A stretch of 6,819 nucleotides of DNA, taken from contig JALSLT010000103.1 in the NCBI GenBank assembly GCA_026988135.1, forward strand, positions 1 to 6,819, read 5' to 3'. Made by a program: the position numbers and the translations under genes. Numbering within the stretch: the stretch's first letter is position 1; the number at the start of each line of letters is the position of its first letter. Origin of the DNA: Desulfurobacterium sp. (lineage in GTDB: Bacteria > Aquificota > Aquificia > Desulfurobacteriales > Desulfurobacteriaceae). Below the pieces are notes generated by a model that was not told where the DNA came from, searched no databases, and saw only the letters and a program-made list of their open reading frames with translations. Of the stretch, positions 1-5,931 are shown in pieces.

Positions 1-453
1 TAATTTGCTTTTTTTGCTGTTTTTGGAAAAGTATTGAGTTTCGTATATTTTAAGTTTCATATACAAAATTTTCTTTTTTGGAATGTTATCCATTTTTTCC
101 AGCTCGTTAATAAGAGATAAGGCTTCTTCGTAGTTTCCCGTTTTCATGTCATTTTCAATCAAGAGTAACATAAGTTCAGGTTTCTTTTCTATTCTTAATA
201 AACTTTTTATGTAGGCTCGGGAAAGCCCTATATCAGGATTATCGTTACCGCTTCTTAAAAGATAGCTAATCTTTTGCCTTGGAAAAAGAAAAATAGCAAG
301 GAGAGCAAGAAGCATGATAAAAATAAATATTTCTATCTTTGAAAAAACTTTAATACTTGCAATCTGCTTCAATGCTTCCTTTGTTCTCTTTAAACTTAAC
401 GATTGTGATTTTTCCTCTTTTAATGAGTTCTGCATTTTCTGATGTTTTAACAT
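1..453 (-). CDS. pelB: PelB N-terminal part (membrane-anchored TPR scaffold / outer-membrane exporter), cut by the window edge
   Basis: This is an open frame running off the left edge, with 151 residues visible and no stop. From the ATG at 453 the protein has a basic, hydrophilic tail of about 38 residues. One hydrophobic helix follows at about residues 42-57 (IFIFIMLLALLAIFLF). Next comes a helical segment of TPR character, with SRAYIKSLLRIEKKPEL at about residues 78-94 and NDMKTGNYEEALSLINEL at about 101-118. One N-terminal anchor followed by TPRs, with the early 'L..aY...LL' helix, is what I associate with PelB, whose remaining length in known members is a long TPR array plus an outer-membrane beta-barrel. 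Position right after pelA supports this. The start is supported by AGAGGA 8 nt upstream and an in-frame stop at 471-469. It gives a 104-nt overlap with pelA. A TTG at 372 would shorten the overlap to 23 nt and still keep the anchor helix. The ATG at 315 lies inside the helix and is unlikely. PelB identity is an inference from context and layout, since the diagnostic barrel is outside the window. Confidence 0.75.
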   Translation of the reverse strand, partial: MLKHQKMQNSLKEEKSQSLSLKRTKEALKQIASIKVFSKIEIFIFIMLLALLAIFLFPRQKISYLLRSGNDNPDIGLSRAYIKSLLRIEKKPELMLLLIENDMKTGNYEEALSLINELEKMDNIPKKKILYMKLKIYETQYFSKNSKKSKL

Positions 454-3082
454 CGCACGTATCCTCTGCTAATAGAGTAATTTGCAAGTTTTTTTTGTAT
501 GTTTTAAAACTTATCTTAAACTTTCCATTGCTTTTCTGGTAGGAAGTGACAATTCCATTAGATTCCACTATATAAAAAGGGTTTAAATCGTTTTTTGAGA
601 ATACTATTTCATAATCTCCCGAACTATCAAGATGGATATAAAGTTGATTGTTGATTTTTTTATACCCTATAACTCCCTTTGAATTTTGAATATCAGGATA
701 GCCAAAAGATAGAGGAACCCGTAGAGTTCTAAGATTACCGCTGTTTTTTATTATCCATCTGTTACCTTTTGCAGCCAGAGCTGTGGTTCTAAATTCAAGG
801 ACTTTTTGAGCATATTCTGAAAGAAACAGTGGAATAGGATTCTGATTTAAAGCCCAACTATATACATCTTCAAGTGTTTTCAGCGATGCTTTGTAAGCTC
901 CTGAATCCCAGTGATAATAGATGCTTATTGGTTTTAGCCTGTAAGGTTTATCTGTAATTTTAAACGTTTGTATAACTTTTTTGTAGCCGTCAGGTATTGT
1001 CCAGCTTTGTGTATATATATTTTCATTCTGAATAGGGGCGTATATCTGGAAATAATTTCCTATGTTTATTCCCATAGGAGAGATGCAAGAGAGAAATGGA
1101 TGGTTTTTAGTGGCTGTTGTATCTCCTCCGTTAACATTATATATCTTCGCTTTGTAAGTGAGTTTTACTGCATCTTTTATAGGTACACAGTCGCCTGTCC
1201 ATAAGAAAACTTTAACTTTCTTATTTTTGGGAAGCAGATTTTTATTTATCCAGTCTATAGAACCTATAATCTCTTCTTTAAGAGAAGGGGTGTATCCTTT
1301 AATGTTTAAATAATAGCCATATTTTAGTTCTTTTTTATCATCAGGGGTAACTCCCTGCTCTAAAAGATAGAAATCCTTCCAGCTAAAAGGATGAGAAAAG
1401 GAGTGGCTTGCAGCTTCAACATTTTTTAGGCTAAAAATAGATTTTGCTATTTTTACAAGTTTTTCTTTGTCTTTAATCTGGCCAACGATTACAGATGCTG
1501 TGTGAGGTATCTCTGGATATCTTTTTATAAGCTTTTCTTCTATTATTTGCGCAGGGATTTTATCTTTTGCGAAGCTGACTGTTCCGTCAAATCCGTCGCC
1601 GTCTATATGGACAGTTAGTATTCTTTTTCCATTTTCTGTTGTTATATCCGGTGCAGGCATTGTTCCAAAAATTTTGCTGAACAGTTTAAAGGGATTAACA
1701 ACCCATAAATCGTCGTTAAAAATTGTTCTTATTAAATATTCTGAATCGGAATAACCACCCCAGGAAATAATGGCAGCTGGAACATAAATTTGATTTTTAT
1801 CGTTTTTTAGTTTTATTAAAGGCTTTCCTTCTATGGGCTGTTTTAAAACTTCTTTTAGTACCGACGTAGCCTGAATTTCAAAGTTGTAAGAACCATCCAT
1901 AAAAATTGTTTTAAACTTCGCTTTTGAAGTAGAATTGTTATTATAAATTTTTATTTTCAGTACATCCGATAAAAATCTGTTCTCCAGAATTTCAGGGTCT
2001 ATTATAAATATATTTTTTCCTTTAGACAGGTATTTTTTTATCCATTTTTCTATCTTCCTTTTCTCCTCATTAGATGGATTTCTCTCAAGCCATACTATAG
2101 CCCCGGTATAGGAATCATCAAGCTCAGGTAGATTGCTTGAATTATAAAAAACAGGGACAAATCCGAGCCATTCAAGGGGAAGTTGAACCATCGTATGAAG
2201 TAAACTGTCCTGGTAGTTGATATTTGAGACAAGGGCTATTTTTCTTGGTATAAAGTGGAAAATTCCTTCCCCTATTCCTTTGAGGTGTTTATCTGTTATC
2301 CACGGTATAAAACCTTCTTTTTCTATTTTTTTTGCAACAGTTTTTCTTAAAATGCTTTTATTTTTTGGGATGTAATCTATTACGATGATTGGAAGATTGA
2401 ACTTTTTTATCTCATTTAATTTTCTTAGAAGCCAATTGGTATTTTCTTTATCTTGCCGGGTGTAATTTGTTTTGTTATCAACTCCATAATATAAGGATTC
2501 AGCGATAACTCCATCTATGTAGGGATAAATTTTTTCAATTATGTTAAAAGGTCTGTTTAAAAGCAGTAATTTTTCCGGGTGGCTCTTCTTGAAATTTTTT
2601 ATAAAGTCAATTTCAGCTTTTTCATAGGATTTCCATTCGTTTTCCGGTAGAGCTATCTGGTAGGAATCTATAGTGTCAAACATAAAACCGTCATAATCAT
2701 CCAGCTTGTTAAGTTTTTCCTTAAGATATTTTAAACAGGTTGGGTTTCTGATATCAAGAATTTTACTTTTCCACTGTTTATTTTCTCCTATGATACATGT
2801 TTTTTTAAAGTTTTCAGAAATAGAAAAAAGTTCATTTTTTTCTATTTCTCCGATGCTCAGGTAGGCGATTAACTTAGCGTGTTTTTTTATATAAAACTTT
2901 TCATCTTTAAACTGCTTTATGTTAAATGTAGTGGGGTCAACCACTATCCAATCGTAAAGATGTAAAATCTCATCTGGAGGGTTTGAATAGATAACAGCTG
3001 CGGAAGGGCTACTTCCGTAGGTATTTGAAGCAAATAGCTGGAAAATACTAAATAAGCATAAAAGTCCTGTAATGAATCTCAC
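350..3082 (-). CDS. pelA: PelA: periplasmic Pel polysaccharide hydrolase/deacetylase
   Basis: This 910-residue protein is close to the length of P. aeruginosa PelA (about 950). The start is GTG at 3082, with a perfect AGGAGG 7 nt upstream. Residues 1-23 look like a signal peptide with a hydrophobic core (FITGLLCLFSIFQLFA), so the product is exported. Residues about 28-275 form a TIM-barrel-like glycoside hydrolase domain of the PelA/TM1410 (endo-alpha-1,4-polygalactosaminidase) type. It has AYLSIGE at 73-79, GFMFDTIDSY at 132-141, and GVIAESLYYG at 191-200, whose E195 is a candidate catalytic acid. Residues about 280-480 are a Rossmann-like middle region starting KIALVSN. Residues about 487-760 are a polysaccharide deacetylase domain. 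It has HIDGDGF (D494, D496), SHSFSHPF (H560, H564) as the Asp/His/His metal site, LWTGD at 627-631, and YYHWDSG at 722-728. The C-terminal 130 residues look beta-rich. In known systems PelA partly deacetylates nascent Pel, needed for export, and can also cleave it. The gene overlaps pelG by 35 nt and pelB by about 104 nt. All expected deacetylase motifs appear intact. Confidence 0.93.
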   Translation of the reverse strand: MRFITGLLCLFSIFQLFASNTYGSSPSAAVIYSNPPDEILHLYDWIVVDPTTFNIKQFKDEKFYIKKHAKLIAYLSIGEIEKNELFSISENFKKTCIIGENKQWKSKILDIRNPTCLKYLKEKLNKLDDYDGFMFDTIDSYQIALPENEWKSYEKAEIDFIKNFKKSHPEKLLLLNRPFNIIEKIYPYIDGVIAESLYYGVDNKTNYTRQDKENTNWLLRKLNEIKKFNLPIIVIDYIPKNKSILRKTVAKKIEKEGFIPWITDKHLKGIGEGIFHFIPRKIALVSNINYQDSLLHTMVQLPLEWLGFVPVFYNSSNLPELDDSYTGAIVWLERNPSNEEKRKIEKWIKKYLSKGKNIFIIDPEILENRFLSDVLKIKIYNNNSTSKAKFKTIFMDGSYNFEIQATSVLKEVLKQPIEGKPLIKLKNDKNQIYVPAAIISWGGYSDSEYLIRTIFNDDLWVVNPFKLFSKIFGTMPAPDITTENGKRILTVHIDGDGFDGTVSFAKDKIPAQIIEEKLIKRYPEIPHTASVIVGQIKDKEKLVKIAKSIFSLKNVEAASHSFSHPFSWKDFYLLEQGVTPDDKKELKYGYYLNIKGYTPSLKEEIIGSIDWINKNLLPKNKKVKVFLWTGDCVPIKDAVKLTYKAKIYNVNGGDTTATKNHPFLSCISPMGINIGNYFQIYAPIQNENIYTQSWTIPDGYKKVIQTFKITDKPYRLKPISIYYHWDSGAYKASLKTLEDVYSWALNQNPIPLFLSEYAQKVLEFRTTALAAKGNRWIIKNSGNLRTLRVPLSFGYPDIQNSKGVIGYKKINNQLYIHLDSSGDYEIVFSKNDLNPFYIVESNGIVTSYQKSNGKFKISFKTYKKNLQITLLAEDTCDVKTSENAELIKRGKITIVKFKENKGSIEADCKY
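462..467 (-). promoter_or_regulatory. Shine-Dalgarno for pelB
   Basis: AGAGGA sits 8 nt before the ATG at 453 and lies inside the pelA coding sequence. It is the main argument for starting pelB at 453 rather than at the TTG at 372, which has only AAGGAAG at very short spacing (2 nt). Confidence 0.6.
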
Positions 3083-4430
3083 TTAAAAACCTCCTGATAA
3101 GGAAAATTCCGACAAGAAAGCTTATAACCAATGAACCGAAAAAGCCGTATCCATAAAAGAAAGGCCCTGCGTATATGGATAATATGGTAAGTACTATATT
3201 AAAAAGAGCAAAAGTTAGTGTCGTATAAAGTGCATAGTTTCTAAGGTCAAAATAGAATTGAACGGCAATTATGGTCATAACAACAAGCTGAAGATATGTT
3301 CCAAGCAGTAAAATGTTAAAAAGGGGAAGATACAATGGTGAGTAATGGAGAAACTTAAAAATTATGAATTCCATAAGAAATATTATTATAACTGCAATTG
3401 CCTGAATTCTTAAAACTTCCTGAATTAGTGTTCTTACAGCGTTTACAAGTTCAATCCCAAGTTCGTAGATTCTGTCAAGGGTTTCTCCCTCTCTTACAGC
3501 GGAGTAATATCTATCGTAATATTCGGCAAATTCTGTTTCAAGTTTAAGGAAAAAGATTCCCATGCCAGGTGATATTACAAGATATGCAAGGAATATTGGA
3601 ATATCATAAACGATAGATGCGTTGAATGGTCCTATAACGTTTTCGCCTGTTGTAGGTGAGAACCAGAAAATAAATTTATCAGCCCAGATGGCTATATTGT
3701 AAAAAAGCCCAACGAAAGAAAGAGAAATGAATATTTTTTCTTTGTTTAAAAACTCAAACTCAATTAGTCTGTCGGTATCATATTGGTAGAAAATATATCC
3801 TATTAGCAGGATAAATACTATTGAAAGACCTATGAAGAATGAAACCATTAAGCCGGAGAGGCCAAACCTGCCTGCGTAAGGAGCGGATAAAATCATAATT
3901 CCAAAACCTGTTATGAAAGAGAAAAGTATGTATTTATAGCTTTTAAATGATGTAAGCAGGGTGTTAATTATCCAGAATCCTGTCATGAGAGACAGAGAAA
4001 ATATAAAAGAAATTACAAAAAACGGTGCATTATTGAAAATATCCTTTAATGAAGTTAAAAGAGTAAAGCATACTCCGAAAATAAATCCTATCAGTAGATT
4101 TAGGAGTAACACTCCTGTAAAATTTGATAAAAGCTTTTCCTCTTTTTTTTCAAAAAGTCTATCGGCTATATATCTTGTGAACAGTAACTGGAAGGGTCCT
4201 GAAAGGATTAAGCTGAAAGCTGTTATATAGGTTATTACGATTTGATACTTTCTTATGATTTCATGGGGAACACCTGCCCTTTCAGCTGTTATCCCGGCAA
4301 AAATAATGCTTAATATGGAAATTATCCATGGTCCGGCACTTAACGAGGTTGAATATGTAAATGCAAGAAGTAAATTTGTTATTTTTTTCCCTTTTAATGC
4401 CCGTTTAAGTTCAAACGAAATTCCTGCCAT
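3048..4430 (-). CDS. pelG: PelG: inner-membrane Pel transporter/synthase-complex subunit (MOP-flippase-like)
   Basis: This is a 460-residue polytopic membrane protein, matching the usual PelG length (about 455). I count about 12 hydrophobic helices, at roughly 20-46, 61-90, 104-127, 136-158, 167-182, 188-215, 232-250, 268-290, 342-360, 363-392, 398-421 and 428-446. Family-like signatures are MAGISFELKR at the N-terminus, SAGPWIIS at 31-38, FYNIAIWADKFIFWF at 243-257, and the soluble helix ETEFAEYYDRYYSAVREG at 298-315 between helices 8 and 9. PelG is thought to move the growing polymer across the inner membrane together with PelD, PelE and PelF. The open frame extends upstream to an ATG at 4496, but I choose the ATG at 4430. 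It has AGGAG 8 nt upstream and yields the characteristic MAGI(G/S)FELR-type start, while the extra 22 residues are unlike the family. With this start the gene overlaps pelF by 20 nt. The 3' end overlaps pelA by 35 nt, and the pelA Shine-Dalgarno is embedded in PelG codons for RRFLSE. Confidence 0.93.
   Translation of the reverse strand: MAGISFELKRALKGKKITNLLLAFTYSTSLSAGPWIISILSIIFAGITAERAGVPHEIIRKYQIVITYITAFSLILSGPFQLLFTRYIADRLFEKKEEKLLSNFTGVLLLNLLIGFIFGVCFTLLTSLKDIFNNAPFFVISFIFSLSLMTGFWIINTLLTSFKSYKYILFSFITGFGIMILSAPYAGRFGLSGLMVSFFIGLSIVFILLIGYIFYQYDTDRLIEFEFLNKEKIFISLSFVGLFYNIAIWADKFIFWFSPTTGENVIGPFNASIVYDIPIFLAYLVISPGMGIFFLKLETEFAEYYDRYYSAVREGETLDRIYELGIELVNAVRTLIQEVLRIQAIAVIIIFLMEFIIFKFLHYSPLYLPLFNILLLGTYLQLVVMTIIAVQFYFDLRNYALYTTLTFALFNIVLTILSIYAGPFFYGYGFFGSLVISFLVGIFLIRRFLSEIHYRTFMLI
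3090..3095 (-). promoter_or_regulatory. Shine-Dalgarno for pelA
   Basis: A perfect AGGAGG lies 7 nt before the GTG start at 3082. It is embedded in the last codons of pelG. The strong site may compensate for the GTG start, and it fixes the pelA start because no better candidate lies nearby. Confidence 0.88.
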
Positions 4431-5931
4431 TATCAAAACTCCTATATATCTCTCTGTAATTATCAAGAAATTCCTGATAGGTGTAGAATTTCTCAACTCT
4501 CTCTATTCCAGCTTTCTGGCATTTTATCCATTCCGCTTCGTTAGTTAGAAGTTTTAAGTAGTTTTCTGCAAGCTGGGATGGGTTTGCAACCTGGCAGATT
4601 TCTCCCGCTTTTCCGATTTTTACATCTTCCTCATTCAGTCCACCGTATATGAGTTGTCTGCAGGAACCAACATCCGTTGCCACTACCGGAACACCTGCTG
4701 CAAAAGATTCAAGTATAACAAGAGGCATCCCTTCACTTATAGAAGTTAATGTTGTTAATCCTATTTTTGGAAAAATTTCTTTAAGGTTTTGAAATCCTAA
4801 AAATTTAATATTGTTTTGCAGTTCAAGAACATTTGTGAGTTTTACACATTCTTCAAAATATGAGATATCTTCATCAATGGGTCCTATAATCCATCCTTCT
4901 GCTTCAGGTAATTTATTTACCACTATTCTCATTGTTTTTATAAATGTTTTAATATCTTTAATAGAGACAACTCTACCTATAAGGCCAATTACTTTTGGAA
5001 TTTCTTTTGGCCTGCTTTTTCTTGCTTCTAAAAATGTTTCAACCTTAATTCCGTTTGGGATTACTCTTGTTTTTTCAGGTGGTGCTCCAAGTTTTAGTTG
5101 AAGCTTTCTTGCCTTTTCAAAAAGGGAAATAATCATATCACTGGTATCGTAGGAAAATTTTCCTATTCCTGTGAAAAAGTTTATCCACATTTTTTTTAGA
5201 TATTCTATATCATCAATCTCTTTCTGGAAGAAGAAAGAGCGGTCTTTTATCCAGTCTGCATTAACTATATCTATTTTCCTTTCTCTTGTATAGATACCGT
5301 GCTCAGTTAAAATGAAAGGAATTTTTTTCTCCTCTTTTATAAGGGCTGAAAGGAAACCTGCATAGCCTGTTGATGGGCTATGAACAATGGTGGGAGATGG
5401 AAGTTCTTCCATAACCTTGCTGACTCTCCATATTGGGTCATGAATGTTTCTTATAGTCCAGAAATAATCTACAAAAGGAGAATCGACGGCATATTCAAAA
5501 TAACTTTCAGCTATAAAATTCCATGCTTCTTTGCTGTAAAGGAACTCCTCTTCCTTTATTTCTGTAAGATAGAATGCCCTTTTCTGAAGAATTTCTAAAA
5601 AAAGTTTTCCCTTCTGTCCTCTAAACCATTTGTGGATTTCTTTTATCTTTTCAAATTTTTCTTTTCCTGCATTTATTATTTCCGGCTCTGGCTTTTCCTG
5701 GTCACTAAAAATGAAATTAACCGATAAAAATGTAAGATTTTCCGGAAGCTCATATTTTATATCTCCATAGTTCTCCTCTTTGCTTCCAAGGAATACTATT
5801 CCAAAATTAAAATCGGACAGACCGGTGATAAGACTGTGTATCCATGAACTCACTCCACCTTTAACATAAGGGTATGTTCCTTCAGCTATTATTAAAACAT
5901 CAACATTTTTTCCTTTATCTACTTTGACCAT
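4411..5931 (-). CDS. pelF: PelF: cytoplasmic GT4-family glycosyltransferase, Pel polymerase
   Basis: This 506-residue protein is nearly identical in length to P. aeruginosa PelF (507). The N-terminal domain begins with the PelF hallmark AEGTYPYVKGGVSSWIHSLI (residues 16-35). It is followed by the family-specific N-terminal region (DUF3492 type) with HSPSTGYAGFLSALIK at 184-199 and LTEHGIYTRER at 208-218. The C-terminal GT-B half carries IPNGIKVETF at 291-300 and the nucleotide-sugar site GLIGRVVSIKD at 316-326 (R320, K325). It also has the retaining GT4 E-x7-E motif SEGMPLVILESFAAGVPVV (E400, E408). PelF uses UDP-linked N-acetylhexosamine to build the Pel chain in the cytoplasm and works with membrane partners PelD, PelE and PelG. 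No membrane helix is seen. The ATG start is preceded by AGGTGA, complementary to the 5' side of the anti-Shine-Dalgarno. It overlaps the end of pelE by 13 nt, suggesting coupled translation. There are no frame breaks or missing catalytic residues. Confidence 0.96.
   Translation of the reverse strand: MVKVDKGKNVDVLIIAEGTYPYVKGGVSSWIHSLITGLSDFNFGIVFLGSKEENYGDIKYELPENLTFLSVNFIFSDQEKPEPEIINAGKEKFEKIKEIHKWFRGQKGKLFLEILQKRAFYLTEIKEEEFLYSKEAWNFIAESYFEYAVDSPFVDYFWTIRNIHDPIWRVSKVMEELPSPTIVHSPSTGYAGFLSALIKEEKKIPFILTEHGIYTRERKIDIVNADWIKDRSFFFQKEIDDIEYLKKMWINFFTGIGKFSYDTSDMIISLFEKARKLQLKLGAPPEKTRVIPNGIKVETFLEARKSRPKEIPKVIGLIGRVVSIKDIKTFIKTMRIVVNKLPEAEGWIIGPIDEDISYFEECVKLTNVLELQNNIKFLGFQNLKEIFPKIGLTTLTSISEGMPLVILESFAAGVPVVATDVGSCRQLIYGGLNEEDVKIGKAGEICQVANPSQLAENYLKLLTNEAEWIKCQKAGIERVEKFYTYQEFLDNYREIYRSFDNGRNFV
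4439..4443 (-). promoter_or_regulatory. Shine-Dalgarno for pelG
   Basis: AGGAG lies 8 nt before the ATG at 4430 and inside the end of pelF. It decides the pelG start in favour of the MAGISFEL N-terminus over the longer reading frame from 4496. Confidence 0.85.

Noticed and set aside
357..542. Plus-strand frame of 61 codons opposite the pelA/pelB junction
   Set aside because: It is hydrophobic only because it is the complement of Lys/Glu-rich coding sequence. It has no ribosome binding site or homology that I can recognise.
968..1204. Open reading frame of 78 codons on the plus strand inside pelA
   Set aside because: It is antisense to the conserved PelA deacetylase region, has no Shine-Dalgarno support or recognisable domain, and is explained as a shadow of the real gene.
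1270..1285. Small inverted repeat (TCTCTT, 4-nt loop, AAGAGA) considered as a terminator
   Set aside because: It has only a 6-bp AT-rich stem, lies in the middle of the pelA deacetylase domain and has no following U-run in the direction of transcription.
3961..4548. Two plus-strand open frames of 89 and 97 codons opposite pelG and the end of pelF
   Set aside because: They lie antisense to strongly supported genes and look like shadow ORFs. The translated sequences show no domain or signal of their own.
4811..5598. Plus-strand open frames of 96 and 72 codons opposite pelF
   Set aside because: They are antisense to the GT4 catalytic region with no independent evidence of coding.
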